From CAZPKH01 sp964587165 (GTDB lineage: Bacteria; Bacteroidota; Bacteroidia; Bacteroidales; Muribaculaceae), in the NCBI GenBank assembly GCA_964587165.1, contig CAZPKH010000006.1, positions 9,812-73,811 on the forward strand: DNA of 64,000 bases. The letters are read 5' to 3'. Positions 42,805 through 51,619 of the stretch are shown in pieces; positions within the stretch are counted from its first letter, which is position 1, and every line of letters begins with the position of its first letter. Made by a program: the position numbers and the translations under genes. A model generated the notes under the pieces. That model saw only the letters and a list, made by a program, of their open reading frames with translations, was not told the origin of the DNA and made no database searches.

Positions 42805-43563
42805 TTACGGGACGGGCTTGAATTTGCGCCGGAGCGCACGGAGGGCAAACCCGACGTGGCGCGCCAGGGTAGGGATCGTGCCGTAGTAGCGGCACATTAT
42901 GCGGTAGCGCTCCATCAGCGATGCACGGTGGTTGCGCGTGGTGGTGCCTTCGTTGAGATAGTCAACTATCACCCGGTCGATGAAAAGATTGCGGCGGGAG
43001 TTTTCGATGGCACGTATAGCCCAGTCGTAGTCGGCGGAGAATCGGTAGCTCAGGTCGTAGCGTGGGGCGATCTTGGCCAGCACAACCATAGCCTGATGGC
43101 ATACGAGCATACCGGCGCTGAACGATCGGACGGTGAGCTGCTCCGGCGGCTCAAGATGCCGCGGCCCGAGGCGCCGGCCGTCGATGTCGACTATATCGGT
43201 GCGTCCGTAGGCTATGCCGGGGTAGTCGTTGTCGAACACAGCCTGAGCAAGCAGCTCGAGAGTGTCGGGCGAGTGGAGCGAGTCGCCGGCGTTGAGGAAT
43301 ATCAGATAGTCGCCTTTGGCGCGCTCCATGGCGCGGTTCATGCCGTCGTATATACCGCCGTCGGGTTCGCTCACTACGCTGATATTTCTCACCCCCGCGC
43401 GGCGGGCGGCCTCGACCATGGCGAGGGTGCCGTCGGTTGAGGCACCGTCCTGCACCACCAGCTCGTATAGCTCAAACGACTGCTCGGCCACGCTCTGCAA
43501 AGTGCGTCCGATAGTGTCGGCTGCATTGCGTGTCACGGTGATAATTGAAAACAGCGGGTTCAT
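42805..43563 (-). CDS. Family 2 glycosyltransferase
   Basis: 252 residues from the ATG at 43563, which has an AAAGGAGT Shine-Dalgarno-like stretch upstream, unusual for this phylum. GT-A fold: MNPLFSIITVTRNAADTI, VVQDGASTDGT (nucleotide-binding Asp), GDYLIFLNAGDSL (DxD-like Asp). Transfers a sugar in surface polysaccharide or glycolipid synthesis; acceptor unknown. Stands alone without a capsule cluster. Two TATTTTTG -7 boxes (43582-43597, minus) lie upstream. Confidence 0.9.
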   Translation of the reverse strand: MNPLFSIITVTRNAADTIGRTLQSVAEQSFELYELVVQDGASTDGTLAMVEAARRAGVRNISVVSEPDGGIYDGMNRAMERAKGDYLIFLNAGDSLHSPDTLELLAQAVFDNDYPGIAYGRTDIVDIDGRRLGPRHLEPPEQLTVRSFSAGMLVCHQAMVVLAKIAPRYDLSYRFSADYDWAIRAIENSRRNLFIDRVIVDYLNEGTTTRNHRASLMERYRIMCRYYGTIPTLARHVGFALRALRRKFKPVP

Positions 43564-43581
43564 ATTTTTACTCCTTTGCTG

Positions 43582-43597
43582 CAAAAATACAAAAATA
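43582..43597 (-). promoter_or_regulatory. Tandem -7 boxes upstream of the glycosyltransferase
   Basis: CAAAAATA occurs twice back to back on the plus strand, i.e. two TATTTTTG elements facing the glycosyltransferase gene. Confidence 0.5.
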
Positions 43598-43620
43598 ATA
43601 GCTAATGGCGAACTAATCTA

Positions 43621-43648
43621 AGAGCGTTTTTCTTGTGAAACACGCTCT
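43621..43648. repeat. Short palindrome resembling the MITE end
   Basis: AGAGCGTTTTT / AAACACGCTCT hairpin. Its reverse complement (AGAGCGTGTTTCACAAGAAA) closely resembles the 23.8-kb MITE terminus (AGAGCCTGTCTCACAAGAAA). It could be a remnant of a related element or just a hairpin. Confidence 0.45.
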
Positions 43649-43650
43649 AA

Positions 43651-43697
43651 GATAAAAACGCAGCCCCGCGCTGGTGCTTGACGGCACGGCGGGGCTG
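43651..43697 (-). terminator. Terminator of ompH
   Basis: CAGCCCCGC / GCGGGGCTG stem (43661-43697) followed on the minus strand by CGTTTTTATC. Separates ompH from the glycosyltransferase. Confidence 0.88.
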
Positions 43698-43723
43698 TGT
43701 GTGCTAAAATGGTCGACTGGCTC

Positions 43724-44344
43724 TTACTTCTCGGGAGCTACCTTGTTGTAGCGGGCATTGAGGCCTTCGATCACCTCGTCGGTGATGTCGAGAGCCGGGT
43801 TGAAGTATACGCCTGCGCCTTTGAAGAGTATCGCGTCATACCCTTTCTTGGCGTTGTACTCCTTGATGAAAGCCTCGATAGAGTCGTTGAGCTCCGACTG
43901 CTGCTGCGCGAGCTCCTGCTCGGCGTTGCGCTGCATGTTGCTCAGCTGTGTGGCTGCATCCTGCTGCATTTTGTTGAGCTTGAGCATGTCGGCGTTGTAG
44001 CTTTCCTCGGTGAGGTAGCCGTTGTTGCGCATTTTCTGCTCGATCTGCTTTCCGAAATTCTGGATCTCGTTGGTCTTCGACTGCTCGACCTGCTGCATGC
44101 GCGAGAGGGTGCGGAGCGACTGCTCCTGAAAGTCTTTAGCGAGGTTGTAGTTGGCGCTTACGGAGTCGCCGTCGATATAGCGGATGTTGATTAACGGAGT
44201 CTTGGTGTCCTCTTTTGCAGCGGCATTTGAGGTGTCGGCCTTGGCCTCGGTCGAATTGTCCGAAGAGCACGAAGCAGCTGTGACGGCAAGAGCGGCGAGA
44301 GCGGCAAAAGCGAAGCGGCCGATCGATGAGAGTGATTTTTTCAT
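43724..44344 (-). CDS. OmpH/Skp family lipoprotein
   Basis: 206 residues. Signal with lipobox VTAASCSS, then a Skp-like core with long coiled-coil arms (~75-165, Gln/Glu-rich) and the typical C-terminal YDAILFKGAGVYFNPALDITDEVI. Skp-type proteins hold unfolded outer-membrane proteins in the periplasm; the lipid anchor is the Bacteroidetes variation. Shares TAATG with the small membrane gene upstream. Confidence 0.86.
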   Translation of the reverse strand: MKKSLSSIGRFAFAALAALAVTAASCSSDNSTEAKADTSNAAAKEDTKTPLINIRYIDGDSVSANYNLAKDFQEQSLRTLSRMQQVEQSKTNEIQNFGKQIEQKMRNNGYLTEESYNADMLKLNKMQQDAATQLSNMQRNAEQELAQQQSELNDSIEAFIKEYNAKKGYDAILFKGAGVYFNPALDITDEVIEGLNARYNKVAPEK

Positions 44345-44556
44345 TATCGTTTATGTGTATTCAAATTTTCATGTTTAGAGTCGGGACGGTGAGTGCCGGA
44401 AGCGCATCCTACGCCCCGGCGGCGCAGCTCGGGTATGTCGTGTGCATGCCCCGACGGGAAGCGCCCGCCTTTTACGAATATCACCTTGACACACATTGCC
44501 GCTACCGCAATCAGCAGCAGGCAAATGGTGACTACGACTATAGAGATGATATTCAT
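44344..44556 (-). CDS. Small membrane protein
   Basis: 70 residues from the ATG at 44556. One N-terminal membrane segment (IISIVVVTICLLLIAVAAMCV) then a basic cytoplasmic tail with GGRFPSGHAHDIPELRRRGVGCASGTHR, a pattern I have the impression recurs in Bacteroidetes small proteins but cannot name. Start codon follows an AT-rich promoter region; the stop overlaps the ompH start by one base, so the two are co-translated. Confidence 0.68.
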   Translation of the reverse strand: MNIISIVVVTICLLLIAVAAMCVKVIFVKGGRFPSGHAHDIPELRRRGVGCASGTHRPDSKHENLNTHKR

Positions 44557-44577
44557 CCAAAATGCGTTTTTACGGTG

Positions 44578-44585
44578 CAAATATA
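44578..44585 (-). promoter_or_regulatory. -7 box for the small membrane protein-ompH unit
   Basis: TATATTTG on the minus strand, 22 bp upstream of the start at 44556. Confidence 0.5.
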
Positions 44586-44620
44586 CTAAATAACACAAAA
44601 TTTTGCGGTATATATCAAAA

Positions 44621-44628
44621 TAATTTTG
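44621..44628 (+). promoter_or_regulatory. -7 box for pepD
   Basis: TAATTTTG with a TTTG at 44602-44605, slightly close for a -33. It would give a ~100-nt leader before the ATG at 44739. Confidence 0.45.
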
Positions 44629-44738
44629 TAACTTGTCGTGCCGTAAGCGCCCGATTTTGATGCCGGATACGGTGTTGCAAAATCATAAATCGCTTATTAA
44701 TAGAGATATACCTTATTTCACAACCTAATATTTTTACG

Positions 44739-46199
44739 ATGGAAATTAAAGATCTTCAGCCTAAGGCAGTGTTCGAGATTTTCGACGCAATCACCAAGAT
44801 TCCCCGCCCCTCGAAGAAGGAGGAGAAAATACGCAAATATCTGCTCGACTTCGCCGCAGAGCATGGTATCGCTTCGAAAACCGACGAGGTGGGCAACGTT
44901 GTGCTCTCCGTGCCCGCTACCCCCGGCTGTGAAAACGCCCCCACAGTGATCCTGCAGGGCCATATGGATATGGTGTGCGAGTCGAATATCAAAGGGTTCG
45001 ACTTTGAGAATCAGCCCATACCCGCCGTAGTCGACGGCGAATGGGTGCGCACCGAAGGCACCACTCTCGGTGCCGACAACGGTATTGGCGTGGCTGCCTC
45101 GCTGGCTATACTCACCGACAAGACTCTCAAGCACGGCCCGATCGAAGCTCTATTCACCATGGACGAGGAGACAGGCATGACCGGAGCCTTCGGCCTGGGC
45201 AAAGATATGATCTCAGGCGATATATTGATCAACCTCGACTCCGAGGACGACGCCGAGCTCTTCGTCGGTTGCGCAGGCGGTGTCGACACCACAGCTCTGT
45301 TCACATACAACCGCTCCGTCGCTCCTAAGGATTTCCTCTATTTCCGCATGGACATCAGCGGCGCTCAGGGCGGCCACTCCGGCGGCGACATCCATCTGGG
45401 TCGCCTCAATGCCAACAAGTGTCTGGCTCGCTTCCTCTTCGACCTTTCGCTCAAGCACGAGCTGTCGGTGGCCGAGATCGACGGTGGCAATCTGCGCAAC
45501 GCCATTCCGCGCGCAGCTCACGCAGTATTCGGTGTCCACACCTCCAAGAAAGAGGAGATCCGTGTGGCTCTCAACGAGTTTGCCGCAACCGTAGCCGAAG
45601 AGTATGCCGACCTTGAGCCGACTCTGAAGATCACCCTCGAAAGCGTCGATACCCCCGAATATACCATCGACCAAAAAACTTCGCTCAACCTGATACGCGC
45701 CCTCTACTGCGCGCCTCACGGTGTCGTGTCGATGAGCCGCGAGCTCGAAGGTCTGGTTGAAACATCGACCAACCTCGCTTCTGTCAAGATGCAGCCCGAC
45801 AACGGTATCCTCGTAGTCACAAGCCAGCGTTCGTCGGTCGACTCACGCAAGTGGGACATCGCCTACCAGGTAGAGGCAGTCTTCACACTTGCCGGAGCAA
45901 AGGTAGAGCACGGCGAAGGGTACCCCGGATGGAAACCGAACATGAACTCGCCCATCATGCACATGGCATCCGATGCCTACGAGGAGCTCTTCGGCATCAA
46001 GCCCGCTATCAAGGCTATCCATGCCGGTCTGGAGTGCGGTCTGTTCCTTGAGAAATACCCGCATCTCGACATGGTGTCGTTCGGCCCCACACTGCGCGAC
46101 GTGCACTCGCCGTCGGAGCGTATGCACATCCCGGCTGTCAACCGCTTCTATCAGCAGCTCAAACGAGTGATCGAAAAAGTCGCAGAAACAAAGAAATAA
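44739..46199 (+). CDS. pepD: Aminoacyl-histidine dipeptidase (PepD, M20)
   Basis: 486 residues, cytosolic di-zinc dipeptidase cleaving Xaa-His and other dipeptides. M20 metal ligands: QGHMDMVCE (His, Asp), GADNGIGVA (bridging Asp), TMDEETGMTGA (Glu general base plus ligand), NLDSED (Asp), and late HAGLECG. A lid/dimerisation domain (SGAQGGHSGGDIHLGRLNANK) sits in the middle. Expressed alone, with its own promoter and terminator. Confidence 0.95.
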   Translation: MEIKDLQPKAVFEIFDAITKIPRPSKKEEKIRKYLLDFAAEHGIASKTDEVGNVVLSVPATPGCENAPTVILQGHMDMVCESNIKGFDFENQPIPAVVDGEWVRTEGTTLGADNGIGVAASLAILTDKTLKHGPIEALFTMDEETGMTGAFGLGKDMISGDILINLDSEDDAELFVGCAGGVDTTALFTYNRSVAPKDFLYFRMDISGAQGGHSGGDIHLGRLNANKCLARFLFDLSLKHELSVAEIDGGNLRNAIPRAAHAVFGVHTSKKEEIRVALNEFAATVAEEYADLEPTLKITLESVDTPEYTIDQKTSLNLIRALYCAPHGVVSMSRELEGLVETSTNLASVKMQPDNGILVVTSQRSSVDSRKWDIAYQVEAVFTLAGAKVEHGEGYPGWKPNMNSPIMHMASDAYEELFGIKPAIKAIHAGLECGLFLEKYPHLDMVSFGPTLRDVHSPSERMHIPAVNRFYQQLKRVIEKVAETKK

Positions 46200-46206
46200 C
46201 TCCGTA

Positions 46207-46248
46207 AGCACAGGTGACGGGTCGCGTAGACGACCTGTCGCCTGCGCT
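46207..46248 (+). terminator. Terminator of pepD
   Basis: CAGGTGACGGGTCG / CGACCTGTCGCCTG, 14 pairs with two G-U, extended by AGC/GCT, followed by GTTTTACT. Confidence 0.86.
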
Positions 46249-46275
46249 GTTTTACTCTCTATACCTATACCTCCC

Positions 46276-47031
46276 GTGAAGAAGAAGGCCTTACTGCTTC
46301 TGCCGGCGCTTATGGCTGTGAACTCATGCGGCAACGCGGCTCAACCCGCTGCTGCAAAAGGTTCGGCGGCCACTGCCGACACACCCCCGGCCGTCGAAAC
46401 ACACAAGGAGGTACATAAAGAGCCCGAACTCGACCCCAATGTAATACACCGTCTCACCGAAAAAGATTATCAGGAGGTGGCGCAGCGTCTCGGCGTCGAG
46501 GTAGCATCGATAAAGGCTATCGTCGACATCGAAGCCGGAAAGGCTCACGAAGGGTTCAGTGAGCCGGGCAAGCCGCTTATCAATTTCGATCTGACGATGT
46601 TCCGCCGGTTCGCTTCCAAGAAAGGTATACCCCTGGGCAAGTACAGCCAGAGCCACGCCGTGGTGTTCTCTCGCCCCAACACCCGAAAATACGGGTCGCA
46701 GCAGGCCGCGCAGCACGCCCGCCTCAATGCAGCACGCACTATCGACAATACGACGGCCATCGAAGGGACATTCTGGGGGATGTTTCAGATCGGAGGCTTC
46801 AACTGGCGCAAGTGCGGCGCCAAGGATATCAACGACTTTGTGACACGCATGTCGCGCTCCGAGCGCGATCAGCTCGACATGTTTGCGAGCTTCATCGAGA
46901 GCTCCGGGCTGCTGAAGTATCTCAAAGCGAAAAACTGGGCTGCCTTTGCCAAAGGGTACAACGGCCCGAGCTATGCCGCCCGCGGCTATCACACACGGCT
47001 TGCGGCCGCGTATGCCCGGCATAAGAAATAA
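46276..47031 (+). CDS. N-acetylmuramidase-family lipoprotein
   Basis: 251 residues from a GTG start giving MKKKALLLLPALMAVNSC-G, a lipoprotein signal. The ~75-250 region matches the N-acetylmuramidase (DUF3380) lysozyme fold: VASIKAIVDIEAGKAHEGF with likely catalytic Glu, GTFWGMFQIGGFNW, and WAAFAKGYNGPSYA near the end. Probably cuts or remodels peptidoglycan from the outer membrane. Similar domains occur in phage endolysins, but no other phage gene is near. Confidence 0.85.
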   Translation: MKKKALLLLPALMAVNSCGNAAQPAAAKGSAATADTPPAVETHKEVHKEPELDPNVIHRLTEKDYQEVAQRLGVEVASIKAIVDIEAGKAHEGFSEPGKPLINFDLTMFRRFASKKGIPLGKYSQSHAVVFSRPNTRKYGSQQAAQHARLNAARTIDNTTAIEGTFWGMFQIGGFNWRKCGAKDINDFVTRMSRSERDQLDMFASFIESSGLLKYLKAKNWAAFAKGYNGPSYAARGYHTRLAAAYARHKK

Positions 47032-47072
47032 CCTCTGAATACAACTACTTATAATATTATATCACAGCTGTC

Positions 47073-48368
47073 ATGCTGCCTGAGAATCTACGCCAGTCAA
47101 TCATCTCACTGATACATCGCGAAGTGGTGCCGGCCATCGGGTGCACCGAACCTATAGCCGTGGCTCTCGCTACCGCACGTGCCAAAGAGGCTCTCGGCGC
47201 TCCCCCCGCAAAAATATCAGCCTCGCTCAGTGCCAACATCATAAAGAATGCAATGGGTGTAGGTATCCCCGGCACAGGGCGTATCGGGCTTCCGATTGCC
47301 ATAGCCCTCGGTGCTACTGTCGGGCGCTCGGCTTACGGGCTGGAGGTGCTCCGCGACGTCACTCCCGACGCTGTAGAGCGAGCCACGCCGCTTACTGAAA
47401 ATGGCGCTATCGATATATCGCTCGACACCACGACGGCTGAAAAACTGTATATCGACATCACTGTCGAAGCCGCCGACGGTCGGCGCGCCCGCGCCGTAAT
47501 ATCCGGCGGACATACTACATTTGTATATATTGAGTCGCCCGAAGGTGTGATACTCGACAATCGAGGCGAAGCAGCCTCGGCAGGGAGTTCATGCACCGCA
47601 GGCGAGCCTAAGCTTACCATGGCGACGGTGTGGGAGTTTGCGATGACAACACCTCTCGACGAACTCCGCTTCATCCTCGAGACACGCCGCATGAACAAAG
47701 CCGCTGCCGAGCAATCGTTCACCGGCCGCTACGGGCACTCTGTGGGGCGTACATTGCACTCGGAGCGGCAGCGCGCCGTGATGGGCGACAGCATATTCTC
47801 GCGCATACTCTCCTACACATCGGCAGCCTGCGATGCACGCATGGCCGGCGCGGCTATCCCCGTGATGTCAAACTCCGGCTCAGGCAATCAGGGCATTTCG
47901 GCCACTCTCCCGGTAGTGATATATGCCGAGGAGACTTTTGCCAACGAGGAGCAGACCGTACGCGCCCTCACTCTCAGCAACCTTACGGTGATATACATCA
48001 AGCAGAGCCTCGGGCGCCTGTCGGCTCTTTGCGGATGTGTCGTGGCCGCCACCGGCTCGAGCTGCGGCATCTGCTATCTTATGGGGGGCGACTACGACAA
48101 GGTGTGCGCTACCGTGAAGAATATGGTAGGCAATCTCTCCGGCATGGTGTGCGACGGCGCTAAGCCCGGGTGTGCCCTGAAGGTGGCCAGCGGCGCTTCG
48201 ACAGCTGTTATCTCGGCCATGATAGCCATGGAGGGGCACTGTGTGTCGGCGGTCGAAGGTATAGTCGACGACGATGTCGACCGCACCATAGCCAACCTTT
48301 CCTCATTAGGCCGCGACTCTATGAACGAGACCGACGCCACCGTCCTCCAAATCATGACATCCAAGTGA
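47073..48368 (+). CDS. L-cysteine desulfidase family protein (UPF0597/CyuA-like)
   Basis: 431 residues, serine-dehydratase-alpha-like fold. VVPAIGCTEPIAVALA near the N-terminus carries the first FeS-ligand Cys, SNSGSGNQGISATLPV (~268) is the substrate loop, and GCVVAATGSSCGICYLMGG and GMVCDGAKPGCALK supply further Cys. Family members degrade L-cysteine to pyruvate, ammonia and sulfide using a [4Fe-4S] cluster. No dedicated cysteine transporter is adjacent. Followed by an acyltransferase gene after 16 bp. Confidence 0.9.
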   Translation: MLPENLRQSIISLIHREVVPAIGCTEPIAVALATARAKEALGAPPAKISASLSANIIKNAMGVGIPGTGRIGLPIAIALGATVGRSAYGLEVLRDVTPDAVERATPLTENGAIDISLDTTTAEKLYIDITVEAADGRRARAVISGGHTTFVYIESPEGVILDNRGEAASAGSSCTAGEPKLTMATVWEFAMTTPLDELRFILETRRMNKAAAEQSFTGRYGHSVGRTLHSERQRAVMGDSIFSRILSYTSAACDARMAGAAIPVMSNSGSGNQGISATLPVVIYAEETFANEEQTVRALTLSNLTVIYIKQSLGRLSALCGCVVAATGSSCGICYLMGGDYDKVCATVKNMVGNLSGMVCDGAKPGCALKVASGASTAVISAMIAMEGHCVSAVEGIVDDDVDRTIANLSSLGRDSMNETDATVLQIMTSK

Positions 48369-48384
48369 TCCCTTCACTTAACCG

Positions 48385-49404
48385 ATGGTGACAAACTCTT
48401 ATAATCCCGGTATCGGTCTGCTCCGCGCTGTGGCTTGCTGGCTTGTGATAGCATGCCATTTTGGTAAATATAATCCCGACACTGTGGCATGGGAGTATAT
48501 TTTTGCGCTGTTCAGAGAGCTTGCAGTGCCGGTATTCATGATACTGACGTTCTATTTTGGCGGAGGTAAGCTGATGCAGTCCGACCCTCGCTGGCTTCGC
48601 AGCCGTCTTGAGCGTATCTGTGTGCCGATCGTGGTATGGGCTCTGGTGTGCTTTGCGGTGCTCAAAAACACAATATTCCCGGGGTTGACATATCTCGACC
48701 TTACAGGTCAGATTCTGACAGGCTCGATCGGTAGAATAAACGGCCCGATGTGGTTTATGAATGTTCTGCTGATACTCACCCTTTTCCTTTACGCATTATC
48801 CCTGCTCCCGGCCAAGATACGCTTGGCTCTGTTTTGGGTTCTGCTTGCAGCCTCGGTTGTCGCTCAATATAATGATGCTCTACTGGTGTATGTAAAGGCT
48901 ACCTCCGACAGCTGGGGATTCAAAGTGCTGTTGCTGAGGTGCGTTCTGATGTTGCCGTATGCTTTGTTCGGAATACTGTTCAGCCGCTATCGGGTATTCG
49001 ACAAGATAAAACGCATACCTTTGCTGACAGTCGTTGCCGTGGCCGCCGTGCTGATATGCATGTACTGTTTTGCAGCTCCGTACGTGCCTGACCGCCACGG
49101 AATAGTATATGTGGGAGTGCCGCTGTGGATCGGTAGCTGCGGATTGATTCTGCTGTTTGTCGGCATCGGTCGGCTGATCAAATCGCCCTCGGCGCTGAAG
49201 ATAGTCAGGAATATTACCAATTATACCCTCGGGATTTACTGTATGCATATGCTCGCGGGCCGAATGTTGCGCGAGCTGTTCTGGCGCAACGGAGTGGCGA
49301 TCACCGAGTTTGAGCTTACGTTTCTGATATATCCGGTATGCTATCTGATATGCTTCGGCATATCGAAGTTACCGGGCCGGCTACCTAAACTTCTTGTAAA
49401 CTAA
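48385..49404 (+). CDS. Membrane acyltransferase (family 3)
   Basis: 339 residues, about ten membrane segments. The N-terminal GLLRAVACWLVIACHFGKYN includes the R and H residues typical of acyltransferase-3 proteins (catalytic H in the first helix). These O-acylate surface sugars. Start ATG 48385 precedes the first helix directly. No capsule genes adjacent, so the acceptor is unknown. Less GC-rich than its neighbours by eye. Confidence 0.87.
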   Translation: MVTNSYNPGIGLLRAVACWLVIACHFGKYNPDTVAWEYIFALFRELAVPVFMILTFYFGGGKLMQSDPRWLRSRLERICVPIVVWALVCFAVLKNTIFPGLTYLDLTGQILTGSIGRINGPMWFMNVLLILTLFLYALSLLPAKIRLALFWVLLAASVVAQYNDALLVYVKATSDSWGFKVLLLRCVLMLPYALFGILFSRYRVFDKIKRIPLLTVVAVAAVLICMYCFAAPYVPDRHGIVYVGVPLWIGSCGLILLFVGIGRLIKSPSALKIVRNITNYTLGIYCMHMLAGRMLRELFWRNGVAITEFELTFLIYPVCYLICFGISKLPGRLPKLLVN

Positions 49405-49418
49405 CGGTCATTTGAAAT

Positions 49419-50714
49419 ATGGATTATATAAAGGATCTGAAAGAGTACCTTGACAGTTCGCCTGTCAACTTTTTTGCCGCTCAGTCGGCTATCCGGCGTC
49501 TCGAAAAAGCCGGCTTCTCACGGCTCGACCCCGCCGACAGTTGGCAGCTTCAACCGGGCGACCGCCGCTATATCGTCAAAAACTCGTCGGCAGTTTTCGC
49601 CTTTGAGGTGGGCACCGATCCGGCTGCCGGTTTCAAGATCATAGCCGCCCACAGCGATTCTCCATGCTTCCGCATAAAGCCGAAAGCCGAGATGCGCTCC
49701 GAGGGAGGGGTGCTACGTTTGAATGTGGAGGTGTACGGTGGCCCGATACTGTACACATGGTTCGACCGTCCGCTCTCTATAGCCGGGCGTGTGATGGTGC
49801 GCACCGACGACCCGCTCAATCCGAAGACTCTGCTCGTGCGCTTCGACCGTCCGCTGCTCACTATACCGCACCTGGCAATACACTTCAACCGCGCGGTGAA
49901 CGACGGTAACCCCATCTCGCCGCAGGCCGACATGATACCCGTCGTCGCATTGCTCGACGAGCAGGCAAATCATAAGAATTTCCTGCTCAACCTCGTGGCA
50001 GCAGAGATAGGAGTGGCTCCCGAAGAGATAATTGATGTCGACCTTTCGCTCTACGACACTACCCCGGCCTGTACGCTCGGTGCTTCCGGCGAGTTCTTCA
50101 CTTCGGGGCGTCTCGACGATCTCGGCATGGTGCACGCCGGCCTGACAGCTCTGATCGAAAGCGTCGAAAAGCCCGATCCGCGCGGCATGACCCGCGTAGC
50201 CGCGATATTCGACAACGAGGAGACCGGCTCAGGCACGAAGCAGGGCGCCGCATCGCCTGTGCTGATGCATCTGCTGCGCCGCGTGGCGGGTTGCTTAGGG
50301 GGCACGGAGGAGGATTATCTGCGCGGGGTGAGCCGATCGTTTATGGTGTCGGCCGACAATGCTCACGCTTTCCATCCCAACTATCCATCGAAATACGACC
50401 CGACAAACCACCCCATACCGGGTCGGGGCCCGGTGATCAAGATAAACGCCCGCTGCAAGTATATGACCGATGCCGACTCGGCTGCAGTGTTTGCCGAACT
50501 GTGCCGCCGTGCGGATGTGCCGGTGCAGTATTTTGTGAATCACAGCGATGTGGGCGGCGGGTCGACTCTCGGCAATATCCTCACCTCGCAGATCGACCTG
50601 CGCGGTGTCGATATGGGTGTCGGCATCTGGGCTATGCACTCTGTGCGCGAGACCATGGCTACGGCCGACCACGCATTCACTATCCGGGCTTTCCGCGAGT
50701 TTTATTCAGCCTGA
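49419..50714 (+). CDS. M18 family aminopeptidase
   Basis: 431 residues, cytosolic di-zinc aminopeptidase of the aspartyl/leucyl M18 type (tetrahedral dodecamer in studied members). Ligand motifs: AAHSDSPCFRIKPK (His, Asp), SGRLDDLGMVHAG (bridging Asp), FDNEETGSGTKQGA (Glu pair), SADNAHAFHPNYP (Asp), and VGGGSTLGNI. Follows the acyltransferase by 14 bp and precedes the S1/P1 nuclease by 4 bp. Confidence 0.94.
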   Translation: MDYIKDLKEYLDSSPVNFFAAQSAIRRLEKAGFSRLDPADSWQLQPGDRRYIVKNSSAVFAFEVGTDPAAGFKIIAAHSDSPCFRIKPKAEMRSEGGVLRLNVEVYGGPILYTWFDRPLSIAGRVMVRTDDPLNPKTLLVRFDRPLLTIPHLAIHFNRAVNDGNPISPQADMIPVVALLDEQANHKNFLLNLVAAEIGVAPEEIIDVDLSLYDTTPACTLGASGEFFTSGRLDDLGMVHAGLTALIESVEKPDPRGMTRVAAIFDNEETGSGTKQGAASPVLMHLLRRVAGCLGGTEEDYLRGVSRSFMVSADNAHAFHPNYPSKYDPTNHPIPGRGPVIKINARCKYMTDADSAAVFAELCRRADVPVQYFVNHSDVGGGSTLGNILTSQIDLRGVDMGVGIWAMHSVRETMATADHAFTIRAFREFYSA

Positions 50715-50718
50715 CGAT

Positions 50719-51534
50719 ATGAAGCGCTATCTTTTAGGAGCCGCAGCAGCGGCATTGGTGGCCGTCAATGCTTCGGCATGGAGCCAGAAGGGGCACGACG
50801 TCACGGCTGCTATCGCCGAAAGGCATCTCACGGATGCCACTGCACAGGCTGTCGACTCGATACTTCAGGGGCGGTCGATGGTGTATTGGGCAAACTGGAT
50901 GGACAACGCCAGCCACAATTACCCTTACGACTATACCAAGACATGGCACTACCGCAATGTCGACGGCTCGGGCGATTATTATAAGAGCGCGCCCAATCCT
51001 TCCGGCGATGTCATCACGGCTCTCACCGGGCAGTCGGCACTGCTCTCTTCCGGCAGTGCCACCCCCGAGGAGTCGGCGCTTGCCATGAAGATCATCGTGC
51101 ATCTGATGGGCGACATGCATCAGCCGCTACATATGGGTCGCCTCGACGATCTGGGCGGCAACCGTGTGAAGGTGAAGTTCTTCAAGCGCGACACAAATCT
51201 GCACTCTGTGTGGGATAGCAATATTGTGGAGACGGGCCATAAATGGAGCTATACCGAGTGGGCCGACCAGATAGACCGCGATGTAGCCGGTGTCGACACT
51301 GCGGCAATCGTCGCCGGCACTCTCGACGAGTGGGGAGAGGAGACATGGCATATCGCCGAGCGAGTGTACGAGGCCACACCTTCCGGCACGGATATATCGT
51401 ATAATTATGTGGCATACTGGACCCCGGTGGCCGAGACACAGCTTCTCCGCGCCGGCCTGCGCCTCGCACATCTCCTCAATACAATCTTCGACGCGGACTA
51501 CGCCGCAACTCACACTTCGCCTTTAGCACAATAG
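50719..51534 (+). CDS. S1/P1-type nuclease, exported
   Basis: 271 residues. Signal peptide ends ...VNASA with mature N-terminus at Trp, which in this family is itself a zinc ligand (WSQKGHDV). Further ligands: WANWMDNASHN (Asp), TWHYRN (His), HLMGDMHQPLHMG (His, Asp, His) and SVWDSNI. Three-zinc, single-strand-specific nuclease/3'-nucleotidase acting outside the cytoplasm, probably for nucleotide scavenging. Start at 50719; the open frame upstream runs inside the peptidase gene and is ignored. Confidence 0.92.
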   Translation: MKRYLLGAAAAALVAVNASAWSQKGHDVTAAIAERHLTDATAQAVDSILQGRSMVYWANWMDNASHNYPYDYTKTWHYRNVDGSGDYYKSAPNPSGDVITALTGQSALLSSGSATPEESALAMKIIVHLMGDMHQPLHMGRLDDLGGNRVKVKFFKRDTNLHSVWDSNIVETGHKWSYTEWADQIDRDVAGVDTAAIVAGTLDEWGEETWHIAERVYEATPSGTDISYNYVAYWTPVAETQLLRAGLRLAHLLNTIFDADYAATHTSPLAQ

Positions 51535-51565
51535 CATTTTTTTTACACTATCCCGAAAACAACAG

Positions 51566-51599
51566 CACCCCAAAAGTCATGCGATTGACTTTTGGGGTG
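51566..51599. terminator. Bidirectional terminator, nuclease / threonine dehydrogenase
   Basis: Perfect 14-bp stem CACCCCAAAAGTCA / TGACTTTTGGGGTG with TGCGAT loop between convergent genes. Confidence 0.9.
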
Positions 51600-51619
51600 T
51601 GTGGTAACGGTATGATCGA

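Noticed and set aside
46276..47031. N-acetylmuramidase gene as part of a prophage
   Set aside because: It is a lipoprotein among metabolic genes; no holin, integrase or structural phage genes nearby.
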